Part shown: positions 19,941 through 31,400 of the stretch, in pieces
Layout of the letters: the number at the start of each line of letters is the position of its first letter
Position numbering within the stretch: position 1 is the stretch's first letter
Assembly: GCA_001929475.1 (NCBI GenBank)
Contig: LXFE01000603.1
Span: 1-34,849, forward strand
Source: Neolecta irregularis DAH-3
Lineage: Eukaryota > Ascomycota > Neolectomycetes > Neolectales > Neolectaceae
Direction of reading: 5' to 3'
Length of the DNA: 34,849 nt
The notes under the pieces: model-generated
What the model saw: the letters and a program-made list of their open reading frames with translations, nothing else
What the model was told of the DNA's origin: nothing
The model's database searches: none
Translations under genes and position numbers: made by a program

Positions 19941-22573
19941 CTATATTTCAATACCATCGTTGGGCTCAGAATCAGATTCCGATCTATTAGATGTAGGTGG
20001 AAAGTCCTTTGATAAATCGCTTTTTGAAATTCCTCCAGCTGGAGGTTTTATCCTTGTAGCCCGTCCTGTCCGCCCCATAGGCGTATGAGGAGGCGGACGA
20101 GAAGGCGGTAAAATTGGAGAAACGGCAGTTCCCAATGGCATATCAGACATTTCAGTTCTCAGGTAGAATGGATGTTCGGGTTTTTGTGAGCCTTGGAAGG
20201 CAGGTTCAGGCATGGCAACACGAGCAAGATCTTCATCTGCTGTGCGAATTCGTCGTGGGTCATGTGGAGAGACATAGCTTGTACTGTCGTCTCTTGAATA
20301 TTCGGCAGGGGATGACTTCAACCCACCACTGTTATTATTTTCTTTGAACCATCGAAAGGGTTTAAATCGGTCTCTTACTTCTCGAACTTTTACACTTGAA
20401 GTTTTCTTTGACGTTGGTCTTAGCACCGGTGTAGTAACAGGATCATCCGGTGTTCTTCGCTTTTTTTGATGTCGAAGTGGCGATGCAGGTAGATCACCCC
20501 TCCTGGGCCTTGATCGTAGAACAGGAGACTTTCCAGATTCAGGTACATTAGGCATTGCAATTTTCTCTTCAAAGTCGCTTTTTGGGTAGGGAAAGGGGGA
20601 AGATGACACTGTTTGCGGTATTGAATCTTTTGACTTTCGTTTCAGACGCCGTCTTTGGGGTTTCTCCGATGATGAAGCAGACACTGAACTGCTTGAACTG
20701 AAATTTCGTTGCTTTTTATGTTTCGGACGAATTGTAAAGCGATCTTCAGCAATAACGATATCTTTTATTCCTTTGTAAGACTTTCCTTCAATCCTCCAGT
20801 ATTCCCTACCCCAGATCCACCCAATGCCTAGCCATCAGATCATCAACCTTAAATGGCATACTGATGAAGCAGATGGTTAAAAACAACAAGATTGATCCAT
20901 AATTCCAGGTTCTATAATCAACAGGTTTGAAACGAGGAAATAGAGCCACGGCAAGTTGAAACAGAACCCAGAAGATTGCAGTTGAATTTGACAGTGAGCC
21001 AACTATTCCTAGGTGAAAGCCACGATGAAATGGGAGAGTGTGTCTTCCTCGAAATGAGATGACAAGAAGCGGAATAACTGTGTGTCAGTAATACATGCGA
21101 GAGCAAAGGATACGGTATATGACTTGATAAACAATTGGACCAAACGTTGTAAGAGTTTGAAAGACCAGTGGATCGACAAAGTAGAACATTATGACAACCA
21201 TTGGAACCATCACAGTCACCACTATTGCGTTTTTGGGAGTTTGATAGCGGCAATGCAAAAGGAATAGACTAGCTGTAAACATTATGTTGATAAGAGGGCG
21301 TACCCATGGTGTCCAGACTCTCTCGAGACACTCCATAACACCTTACTGGAGCATGATATCAACATAGACGAAGCGATTAGCCCGAATATTGTGACCATAC
21401 CAGTTAGTATCGTAGCTATAACGTTATACGTGGCATGATTGGCAAGGAGAGTAAGATATGCTGATGGAATATTCAGATATACAGGATAAGCTGAAGGAAG
21501 ACCAGATTTAGGAATAATGAAGAGTAGCGCAAGAAGGAATATCGTGCCGGTACATATATTTATCAATGTTGAGCATATGATTGCTTTGGCAACTCCGAAT
21601 TTTGGATTAAGTGCTTCCTCTTGGAGAGACGAAACGCTTTCGAACCCGGTGAACGTAAATGAAGAAGTCATTATACCGAGGGTAAAGACATAGCTATTGG
21701 TTGTCCAACTAGTTGTTAGCTATATAGATGAGGTGGAAATACCCGCTCGAGTTTATCCAACCAAAGAAAGCAGTCCCAGCGCTGTTTACGCGAGGCGCCA
21801 TTCCCAACGCCATGGCAACAGAAAGAACAGTCCCCAAAAAAGTGAAAATTACTGCAAGTGTTATAAGAGTAAAGCAAGAAAGTTACGAAACGGGGTTACA
21901 AGCGAAACGGTTGTCAATTGGCTGCCTATATTCCACAGTGCCAAGATCAACAAGAACAAGAGCGAGGTCAAAATAACATGCCAGTCTTGGGTATTGAACG
22001 AGGAGTGAAATAGAGGTATGATGCCAAATATTTGATATGCGGAGCCAAAGGTTAGCTGTGTAATTAACAGCCATTGGGCGATAAGTGTTAAATATGCGGC
22101 AAGAAATGACTTTATATTAGGACCAGTTACAAGTAATTCTGTTACCAGATAACGCCTATATGAGGCGCTACTAAGATGGAATATCCATACCCATGGACCA
22201 CCATTTACTGGGAAGCAACTTGCTATTTCGGCTATACTGAGGGCTTGATAGTCAGATATTTCAACAATCGTAGAGATCACCTAGAGGAATTGTCATGAGA
22301 CAACTAATTAGCCATCCCCAAAACATAACTTCCTGACCCCCCCAAATTACATAGTTGGAAAGATTATTGACGATCTGACTGACCGGCCTATATATCACCG
22401 TCAGACCCTGAATCTTGAGATACATACGAAACAATTAAAGCTTGGATAGCTATTATTTGCCACACTGTAAATCCACGTTTGAGTATGGGCTGGTATCCCA
22501 TCAGTTCTAGGTCAATGTCATCCTGGCGAATCTGGCGAGCAAGAGCCCTCAGGTGAGGAGGCGGGCGATTCAT
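19941..22573 (-). CDS. APC-family amino acid/choline-type permease with long C-terminal tail
   Basis: Nine exons on the minus strand, 22573-22428, 22387-22281, 22243-22146, 22109-21887, 21851-21743, 21708-21304, 21268-21114, 21077-20862 and 20827-19941, join in frame to 781 residues. The N-terminus (DIDLELMGYQPILKRGFTVWQ) and the order of about twelve membrane helices fit fungal GABA/choline permeases; LSIAEIASCFPVNGGPWVW matches the conserved SLAE...PTAGG region, and FTGFESVSSLQEEALNP matches helix 6-7. Substrate cannot be told. The last helix ends LLFLTICFI and joins across a 34-nt intron (20828-20861, GTATGC...CTAG) to SIGWIWGREYW, as permeases normally end. The frame then runs on for about 275 hydrophilic residues, rich in Ser, Pro and Arg/Lys (RRRLKRKSK, RHQKKRR), predicted cytosolic. 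Without that intron the protein would stop at 20806. Introns ending at 22244 and 22110 use AAG acceptors. Confidence 0.8.
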
Positions 22574-23064
22574 ACGTCAAGAGTTGCTGCGATCGACCAG
22601 TGAAGAGGAGAGCACACGCGGTGGTTCAAGAAGAACTTTCTTTTCTAATGTTTATTGTTTTGAAGGATGGAATTACACTATCGTTATTTCGGTTAGTGCT
22701 CTTCTCGGGTTCTTTAAACTCCGTTAAAGCTTTGAAATGAAGATCAGGAAACAGATTCTAGTGATAATCCATTTTCCGGTAAGTTTGCAACCAATTCACT
22801 TGATAAAGTCAACCAATACAAATGACTCAATCCAAGCGATGGTCATGTTTCGTTTGTCCATAGGCAGAAAGGGGTTAATAAGCCTGATCTTCTTCCAACA
22901 TAGACAAAAAGTGGTGCTCTGGAGATGATGGAAATTTTATAATATTGTAAAAGCAGCCGGTGGGAATTTGGAATAGTCAAAAGTGTTTTGATCTAGAGGT
23001 TTTCAGATCTTGGGGATTCATTGGAGTTCGATCTAAAAACTTAACACCACAGCTACTAACTGGG
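22574..23064. other. divergent promoter region
   Basis: About 490 bases between the permease (-) and PRP31 (+) start codons. A short frame at 22737-22928 has no recognisable content. Both promoters must lie here; no distinct element stands out. Confidence 0.5.
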
Positions 23065-24704
23065 ATGTCCTTGGCAGACGAACTTCTTGCTGATTTCGGA
23101 TCAGACCCCGAAGATCAGGACCACAATCAAGAAGAACCAAACTCAAAGGATGGGGTTCACCATCCCATCTCTGACAACGACAATGAGGAAAGCACCACCA
23201 CGGCGATCAAAAACATCCAAACGGATAATGCGGATCTCACGGAAGCAGAACAGATCGAGAAGATCGTGATGAAAGAAATACAAGATGTTGGGAGAGTCGC
23301 TAAAGTCATGCAGTCGAAATATGTCGATGAAGTGTTGAAAGTATTTGATCCCTTCTCTGAGAGAGTTGATGAATAGCAAATCGATTACTACAGTCAGCAC
23401 GAGAAATTGCAAATCGTTGGAAATATCGAAGATGATCCGGAATATCGACTTATTGTTCAGGCAAATAATGTTGTCGTGGATATCGATAACGAAATTTTGT
23501 TGGTTCATAAGGCATTATTTTTCTTTCCTGTAGAACTAAAGTGTAGTTCATCCGCGATCATTACGGAGAAAAGTTCACTGAACTCGAATCACTAGTCATA
23601 CATCCTCTTGATTATGCAAAGTCTGTAAAAGCTATCGGGAATGAAACCGATATTACGAAAGTCGATCTCAAATTTCTTCAAGCAGCAACAGTAATGGTCG
23701 TCACCGTTACATCTACAACTACAGCTGGATCCCCCCTCTCAGAGCACAGATTGAACATCGTCATGAAGGCCTGTGATATGGCTTTATCTCTAGACGCAGC
23801 AAAACGAAAGATTCTTGATTACGTACAATCACGAATGTCATTGATTGCTCCGAATCTTTCCGCAATTATCGGATCTTCGACAGCCGCGAAGTTGATCGGT
23901 ATTGCTGGAGGACTTACTGCTCTTAGTAAAGTACCTGCATGCAACGTTTCCGCCCTTGGTGCAAAGAGAGCAACCCAAATTGGATTTTCGACAGGGGTTA
24001 CTATACGACATCAAGGATTTCTATTCCATTCTGAGCTAATTCAGCGAACACCCCCAGACTTCAGAAAACAGGCACAACGTATTGTTAGCGGCAAAATCAT
24101 TCTTGCTGCTCGAATTGATCGCATTCACGAAAGCTTGGATGGTTCTCATCTTTCCCCAATCTAAACTAACTAAGTAGGCTCAGTAGGACTCAAACTGCTG
24201 GATGAAGTTACCACGAAACTCGAAAAACTTAGCGAACCTGCGCCCAAAAAGAATGTAAAGGCTCTCCCCGCTCCTGACGATCCCGCTCGGAGGCGGCGAG
24301 GCGGCAAACGCGTTCGAAAGCAAAAAGAAGCATTTGCAGTAACCGAACTTCGCCGCCAGCAAAATCGAATGGCATTCGGAAAGGAGGAAATGGAGGTTGG
24401 TGTTTACGATGAGACTGTTGGTTTGGGGATGATCGGCCAATCTGATCAGGGAAAATTGAGAGCTGCTGCAGCTGATTCGCGTACAAAAACTAAATTGCCC
24501 AAGCACCTCAGAAATCGAATGGATGCCCTTAGAAGTTCAGCCGGAAACACAGGAAATTTGGATGGGACGATGTCGAGTTTGGTTATGAGTAGTCAACAAG
24601 GGATTAGTCTTGTCAATCCACTGCTTGCGGAACAACAAAAGAATAAGCTAAAGGAGGCTAATGAAGGTTATTTCTCGGGAATTTGGACAAGTGTGAAAAA
24701 ATGA
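23065..24704 (+). CDS. PRP31: pre-mRNA splicing factor Prp31
   Basis: Four exons, 23065-23340, 23377-23511, 23547-24141 and 24178-24704, give 510 residues. The acidic start MSLADELLADFGSDPED, the helix KEIQDVGRVAKVMQSKYVDEVL, DDPEYRLIVQANNVVVDIDNEI, the Nop domain (VMVVTVTSTTTAG, ACDMALSLDAAKRKIL, IVGIAGGL-type block here LIGIAGGLTALSKVPACNV) and the C-terminal RRRRGGKRVRKQKE and MAFGKEE segments all match Prp31. Prp31 binds U4 snRNA with the 15.5K/Snu13 protein and holds the U4/U6.U5 tri-snRNP together. Intron 2 (23512-23546) starts with GC (AAG/GCATTA) and is the only join that gives VHKFIRDHYGEKF, a highly conserved block. The frame upstream of 23065 is open, but the Met chosen gives the family start. 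Confidence 0.94.
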
Positions 24705-26458
24705 TTTCTGGCTCATCTCAGAGGTTTGTATATAATAGTTTATTGGCCTTCACCTGCATAAGTCTGATTTTATTTTCGAATATGGGTACATATCCCGGTC
24801 AGAAAGGGTTTTCTTCTACCATTCTAGAGATTGGTTTCAATTCTCCTGCGATACTATATCCCTTTAATCACGTGGTGTTCTTAGTTGAAGCTCTATGGAT
24901 TACTAATTGCAGAGAATCTCGTGCCAACCTGCTGATAAGATAATTGGTCAGAGTTTAATTATAGGTGCTATTAATATAATGGGGATTGTTCATTTCTAAT
25001 TAACGGAAATGTATTTTCTTGATATGAGACGTTGAGAGTTAACGTATTTCGAAGAGTTCGTCCGTCCCGTCTACCCTTTGGTAGCTCTAAACCAAATCTT
25101 GAATATGAAAGGCTCATTTCAGCTGCATTTTGCTGGAGCTTTGCAGAACACACAAATGTTTGAAAGGAACGACTCGGCATATGTTGTGTGACATAGTTTG
25201 AAGAAACCATGTGGAGAAAGAGAAATCCAGGCGAGGAATTGGATTGCATTCTTCAAATGAAGCAACCCATTGATTTTAGTCCTGTTAGATCCCATGGACA
25301 GATAATTTTCCCTTTGAGTAATTTAACTTCTGGGATTCAAACCCTAAGCTAAACAGTTATGTGAAAGGGAAGTAACGGCGAGTACAATTTGCTCAAGGGT
25401 TGCAGATGAGGTTTATTTTATTCCACTAGATGCAAATTGAATCTTAATTAACTTTCGTGGGAATCTTTATCAGGCCAGAAAACATGCCGTATGAGCCGAT
25501 CTTTAATGTCTTCTATAATATACCTAATTCTCGTTAGGTAATTAAATAGTAGATCGCGAACTTTGTGTATACGTGTTTGTAAGCTCCAAAATTTTCCACA
25601 TGTAGGAAGATCAAGCCTTTTGAAACTAAGAACCTGAGATAGCCTATTTTTAAATACTGGTTATTGAACTAAGATTAGAAGCTCTACAAACTGTTGCAAC
25701 TACTATTTTTGCTACAAATATTTACCATCTTGTCTAATAAACTTTCATATCTGCAAATTTTCCGTCAAAACAATTCGATAAGAGAGACGACATGAATTGC
25801 GCAAGAAAGTTGAAATGGCGGTTTCCAGGCTGTAGATAAGTTTTGGTTCCCGAACTCAGGCTAGTACCCACTGCGAAAGCTTCATCATGCCGATTTTAAG
25901 GCCGACCGCCACGAAACAACCGATATCACCTTTTTGAATCACCGTACAACCGCTCTACCGGACGATAACCGCTTATGAGAATTCAACTTGTGTTTGTTCC
26001 TCGTCCACGTAAGCCATCTCTGCGGGGATTGCCGTGATAAAATACCTTTGACGATCAGCATTGCGTATACTCTTTCAGTTACTGTCAACGCATACGATTC
26101 TTGGAAGACAATTTGCCTATGTTCTAAATTGTGTTGGATCTAGTCTGGCTTCTCCACTCTTTCCACGTCAATTGTGATTTCCAGAAATAGAAACTGGGGA
26201 CTAGAATATTTTTCACAACGCCGCATGTGTTAAATGACTGACTACCTCAGCAACCACGTACGTCATCATACAAGATATTCCGTGGCCACGGAAACGAAAT
26301 GAATATCAATTGAGTGTATAAAATGCCATCGCTGTCAACTCTAGTCCACAAAAATTTCCTTGGTTTTTTTAGCCCGTCGACTTCTTTGACAGCAGTCGTC
26401 CTCCTCTCCGTCTCATCTAATTATACCTTTGTTTATCTACCAAGACCTAATCGCTGAA
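24705..26458. other. long spacer, no gene recognised
   Basis: 1.75 kb of AT-rich DNA downstream of PRP31. Frames at 24683-24943 (+) and 24971-25249 (-) lack recognisable content. No transposon end, tandem repeat or RNA gene is seen. The right-most 150 bases look like a promoter (TATAAAAT near 26317 and a CT-rich leader near 26395-26440) for the next gene. Confidence 0.5.
26317..26324 (+). promoter_or_regulatory. putative TATA box
   Basis: TATAAAAT lies about 140 bases before the ATG at 26459, followed by a pyrimidine-rich stretch (about 26395-26440, TCCTCTCCGTCTCATC and similar) typical of leaders of well-expressed fungal genes. Position and spacing are the only support. Confidence 0.4.
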
Positions 26459-26994
26459 ATGAGCTTTATGATGGATCCATCAAAACTTATATTCGATTAC
26501 TCGTCGTATTCTTTTAACCTGTAATGCCTTTCTAATCCTAAAAGCTTCAAGAGCCCAGAAAGCCATTTTGCAACACCGGAACCGCTTCAAAAGAGACCAA
26601 ATAGTCGTCTCAAGTTTTATAACCCAATGGCTCAGGTCTGGGCCATTGTAACGCCTCATCGAGAGAGCATGTTTCTTCTTACAATTGTATGTATATTTCC
26701 CGTATTAAGCTCTCATTAATTCTTCTTGTCAAGTCCGGGCCTACCGACTACCCTCAGCAACATTGGTTGAACTGGGATATTCTCGACTCAGCGAAACAAT
26801 TTCTCGCAAAACAGTTGTGCTGTTACCCTGGTTGCGTTCAAGTTGAGACAATCGACCAGCGAAGCGGCGAGGTCCTCAGCGTTCGGGGCGAAAAAGATGG
26901 TACCCTTGAGTTCATCCGGGAGTGTTTTGGGCAATGGAAAAGGTATGATAAGGTTTGGGATCATCAAACTACTGGCCAGAAGGGAAAGCAGTGA
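26459..26994 (+). CDS. small hypothetical protein, possibly conserved in fungi
   Basis: Exons 26459-26520, 26545-26686 and 26734-26994 read in frame to 154 residues beginning MSFMMDPSKLIFDYSSYSF. The C-terminal half has the feel of a compact conserved domain: DYPQQHWLNWDI, AKQFLAKQLCCYPGCVQVE, VRGEKDGTLEFIRECFGQW. I do not recognise a named family. No signal peptide or membrane helix. The last intron (26687-26733) ends in CAAG. The first intron would be only 24 nt (GTAATG...AAAAG), so an alternative is a later start at the ATG at 26627, giving 106 residues. It sits alone with a TATA-like promoter on the plus strand. Confidence 0.6.
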
Positions 26995-27254
26995 GCCATT
27001 TCGATTCAGACAGGGACTGGACGATTCTTTGTGATGGTTTTGTTAAGATAGGTGTGCGTGGTTCTTTTTTGTAAATATTGACTTCGTCTCGGTCTTGGCG
27101 TCGGTCATATGTCTCTTCTTTTTGGTGTTTGGGAGGGTTGGAGAAGGCTTGTGACCAAGATAGTTATTTCCTTTGGGATGATATATACTGCAAAGCTCCC
27201 ATATATATCATACTACCCACCTTGATATCTAGTTTCTATTTATCCAGTCAATCT

Positions 27255-28174
27255 CTATTTCTCCAGAGAAGCGGCAAGATACGCAGCCCATCCAGCGTCT
27301 CGGTATCTCTTAGCCTCAACCACAACATCCTCCGCACCGTATATTCCTCTTCCGACTATGATCACGTCGGACCCCGAGTCGATGGCCTGCTGGGGGGTAC
27401 GATATTGCTGGCCAAATGAATCTCTGGAAGTGTCCAAGGACACACCGGGAGTGAAGACTAAAAAGTCATCGTCGGAGACCTTTCGTCCAGCAACAAATCC
27501 GATGACGAAATCTTTGTTCCTTTGAGCCATTGAGATACAGGATTCGGTGTAAGAACCGGTAGCCATCGATCCCTCTGACGACATTTCCGCCAAAAGAAGC
27601 AGGCCGCGTCCTTTCTCAAGACCGCCTTCCTTCAGCCCCGCGACGATCCCATCTCCGGGAAGAGGATGAGCATTGGTTATGTCGGCCCAGGACGAGATCT
27701 TGTAGATACCCGAAGTGTACTGCAGTTTGACGGTATTCCCGATATCCGCAAACTTGCGATCTTCGAAAATCAAAAAGTCGTGGCGGGCCTGGAGTTCCTG
27801 CAGCCGACGGATAAATTCCTGGTCAAAATCCTCGAGAATGTCGATATGCGTCTGCACGGGTCAACACCGAGACAGAGAAGCAGATGACTTTGAGCACACA
27901 GATGTAGGGTCCGACAGCATCAACAAGGGTGAGCAAAGCGGTCTTGCGCGTAAGGTCTGCGGCGACGCATAGATTCGAATTCTTGCGCTGGATGATGCCA
28001 AACAATCTCTGTACAACTGAATTGGTGTAGTGGGCTGCGCGCTCAGTGTAGGTATCAACCATCGTTTTGGAGGCGAGTCCTAGCGTTGTTTTACTGTAAA
28101 AATGCAAACCAGTGTCATCGGAGAATCATAATTGAACAATTACATCTATCATACCATGCAAAACTGTGTGACAT
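27255..28174 (-). CDS. URA3: orotidine 5'-phosphate decarboxylase
   Basis: Three exons on the minus strand, 28174-28155, 28093-27889 and 27851-27255, give 273 residues. The enzyme converts OMP to UMP, the last step of de novo pyrimidine synthesis. The catalytic Asp-Lys-Asp array is present in [15 protein letters not shown] (Lys at residue 108), preceded by [28 protein letters not shown] and [11 protein letters not shown] follow, as in the family. A tiny first exon (MSHSFAC) is inferred because the second exon has no ATG before KTTLGLASK; the 61-nt intron 28094-28154 has a good GTATGA donor and TTTACAG acceptor. A start at the internal ATG at 28062 is the alternative. There is no large insertion in the middle, unlike Neurospora PYR4. 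The gene is known as URA3 or pyrG in different fungi. Confidence 0.94.
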
Positions 28175-28461
28175 GAATCTTTCTTCTATCCTAAAGAATC
28201 GCGCACTCCCTACAGACAGTCATCAGCTCCGTTATGCAAGGAAACTTCCATGCAGATGATTCCCCTGACGTATATCTATATTATATATTGGAAAATATCA
28301 GAAGGAATAAATTGACCTCAAATAAACTCGATCAAGGAAACCTTGTACAACAAACAAAAAATCGATTACTCATACCCATCGCCAACTCCGAACAAAGTCT
28401 TGCATCAGAACAAGATAACACCGAGAAAAACAATCCGGGACCCCAGAAACAACAGTGACAT
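28175..28461. other. short spacer between two minus-strand genes
   Basis: About 290 bases between the OMP decarboxylase start and the RhoGEF B stop codon. It is AT-rich, and the plus-strand frame at 28234-28458 has no protein-like features. It must contain the decarboxylase promoter. Confidence 0.5.
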
Positions 28462-31400
28462 CTAAATGTGCCTCATTAGAGCATGGACTTGATTTTCTCC
28501 CTCCGAATTCTCGCATCCGTACAGAATCTCGCCCCCTTCGCCTAACTTACCTCGGCCATCGGATAGAAGAGTAATGTTATTACCAGGGATGACTTGACTT
28601 AAAGCTCCTGATTCCAGATGGTGAATCTCGATGAAGGAAGGTTCAAAAGCGAGTATGTAAGGGTAATTTAGCGCTGAAAATCAATTAGAGTAACTGAAGG
28701 AAGATACCAAATGATGAAGGCATTCCTTCCCAGTGAATAATCCAATCCGACCGTGCTCTCCAACCATTCTTGTTAACAAAAAAGGCGAATTCTAGCTTAT
28801 TAGCTCCTAAAAAGGGGTCTAGCGGACCATCGTAGCAAACGAGGAATTCTCCGTTCATTCTATATATTGCAATTGGCCTAACGGTTTCTCGCCGTTGGAC
28901 GAAATCCAAGCTCGTGTCCGCAGGATCCAAAAGACTTTGTGTCTCAAGATTTTCAAGACTTACAACTTCAAATCCTTTCGCGCAACCAACGCACAACTTC
29001 GTCTTGAGAAAGTGTATCGAAGAGGACTCAGTGGGAATGTAAAATTCCTGTACAATCAGCTGAAGCAGGAAGTGGATTGCACACCTTGAATACTTTCAAC
29101 ATTTCGGTTCCACCTTGCAACAACTTTCGAAATGCAGGTTGTTTTTTTCCTTTTGAAACATGATCTACGGGCTCAAATACTTTGATCGTAGATGACAAAA
29201 CGCTGCTTTTCACGACGCACACAAGAAAGCGTCCGAGACAAACACCAACTTTAAAAAAGTTGAGATGTCCAGCGATTTTTCGTGGCCGCTTATTGGCGAG
29301 AGTTTGATCATTTGGATCAAGAGCCTCAAGTGGAAAAGAAAACAACGATTTATCAGAGAGAACGAGGATCAATCCATATTCTTCGAGAATATCCATTTGT
29401 GCAACATTCGACAGCGTTAATGTGCGCACAGGAGTCGATTTTGTTGTACTGTGTGGTTTTCGATCAGATACATATATTCCAGTATCGGTTCCATATGCAA
29501 GCTTTCTTCCGCCATCTAAAGATTAGCAATTTCAATTCGTTAAACTTGCCGAAAGGAACCAGACAGTTTACTCTGTTCCCGCCCATGAAATATTTCTCAC
29601 AAGTAACTACAGAAACAAACACACGACTTCCTTCTATCAGAAGCCTCTGTTGTGAGGATATATTCTCGATCCACTTTCTCCGATTTACATAAGTTCCCGC
29701 ATATAGCGTTATCGTATAACCTCGTCTGCCGAGATGTGTAAAAACAAGTGAATAACCACCGCTTTTTCCAGTATCAGCTTTCGTGGTTTCCAATTTTCCG
29801 TTTTTTGAGGTTCCAGGTAATAAACTGGAACTAGGTCTTTTGGTTAAAGATCCACGCGGCTCTTCGGCAGTTGAAACAACGAGCAGTTCCAGTGGAATAG
29901 GCTTCTAGTTAGCATATAATAGAAACGAAAACGCACCCTTCTAGTGACTTTGTACTGTTCTCGTTTACTTACAACCTTCACTTTAACGATCAAGAGGGCA
30001 TGGTCAAATAAGAAAACTTGAACAGTATCACCTCTGGTATCACTTGAACTTTCACGTTTTTTCAGCATGCCCTTATGTAGCATTTGCCGGTTTGGATCTG
30101 ATAACTTCAAATCGACATTTTCGCCTTGTTTGAAAGAAAGCCGTTCTTCGAGTTGCATGAGATTGAATAAATTTTCCGATTTTCCAGATTCCTCGTTTAC
30201 TCGAGCGAGAAATTGACGGATAAGTTCAATGGCTTTTGGAATATCTTCGTGATCGGAATTATCTTCATCAGTATATTTAAGAACTGCTTCAAGTAACAGT
30301 GGATAACGGGCAAGACGAGTTGTGGGCTTTGTGAGATAGCCGTTTAATTCTAGTTTTCGTGACTCCTTTAATCGTTCTGTTTCTTCCGCAAACTTGGCGA
30401 AAAAGGGATTACTGGATTTTTCCTTTTCAAATTCGTATTTGCCCCAAAGTTGGTTCGCACCATACTTGATAAAAGGCTCAAAGCGAGGGACGTATTCGAG
30501 GAAAATGTCACCAATTGTAGAGACTACTGGTTCCCGTTGTTGGCGTCGAGTCAATGCTTCTGCGAGACGACAATTGACCACATGGACTTCTAAAATATTT
30601 GAAAAAACAGTTTTTATGAATTTGTCTCGGTAAGAATCAGAGATGGTAGATTGGATTCGAAGAGGTTTTATCCAAAACTATTTCCACGTCAGTAAAACAT
30701 AAAGGCACGGTCCACGGGGAAATGTTAAGCCTAGGACTCTGAATAGAGGAAAAACTTACATCTCGTAAATATTCAAGATCTTTTACAAAATCACGCTCTG
30801 TATAGCTGACTTCGCAAATAACTTCTTGTCGTTTCTTCTCCTTGTCGGATGTCAGTTCAGCAATTTCCTTTGGAACTGAATGGATCCAGAGTTTTTGCTC
30901 GCCTTCATCTTCTTTTAAGGAGGCTCTGGAATCCGCACGTTTAAGTCCCGTCGGTTTCAAATTCAATCGCGCTTGTTGTTCTAATCTCCTTGGACACGCG
31001 ATGCTATAACATAAACGATCTCTGGTACATGTTGGGCTATAGCATTCTGTAAGAAGAGTGAAAACCCCGTTTGGAAAATCGTCCATATCCCCAGAAACAC
31101 GAGGAGATGGGGATGAAATTAAATCTGCTAGGTCGCTCGGATTCTCGAAGCTTGGCGAATTAAGCCGCTCTCTGAATTGATATATCTCATTTGCTCGATC
31201 ACGAAGACGGTGCTCGTAGGTTACATCATGAAAAAACTTTTGAGCATCGAGAGATCGACCGAGTAGTAATGCGAGATTGCGGTCCGTAGTTTTGATTAGG
31301 TGCATTATCATATCGACCGCCTCAGATCCCGAAAATGCTGCCTTATATGTAAGCCCATCCTTCTGCTTGTCTGAAAGGAAAAGTCGATTCCGAAATGCTT

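Noticed and set aside
20806-20864. Stop codon ending the permease after ARHWVDLG, with the 19941-20684 frame as a separate hypothetical gene
   Set aside because: The downstream frame lacks an ATG at its 5' end, and a GTATGC-CTAG intron joins the two in phase with a typical permease ending (SIGWIWGREYW).
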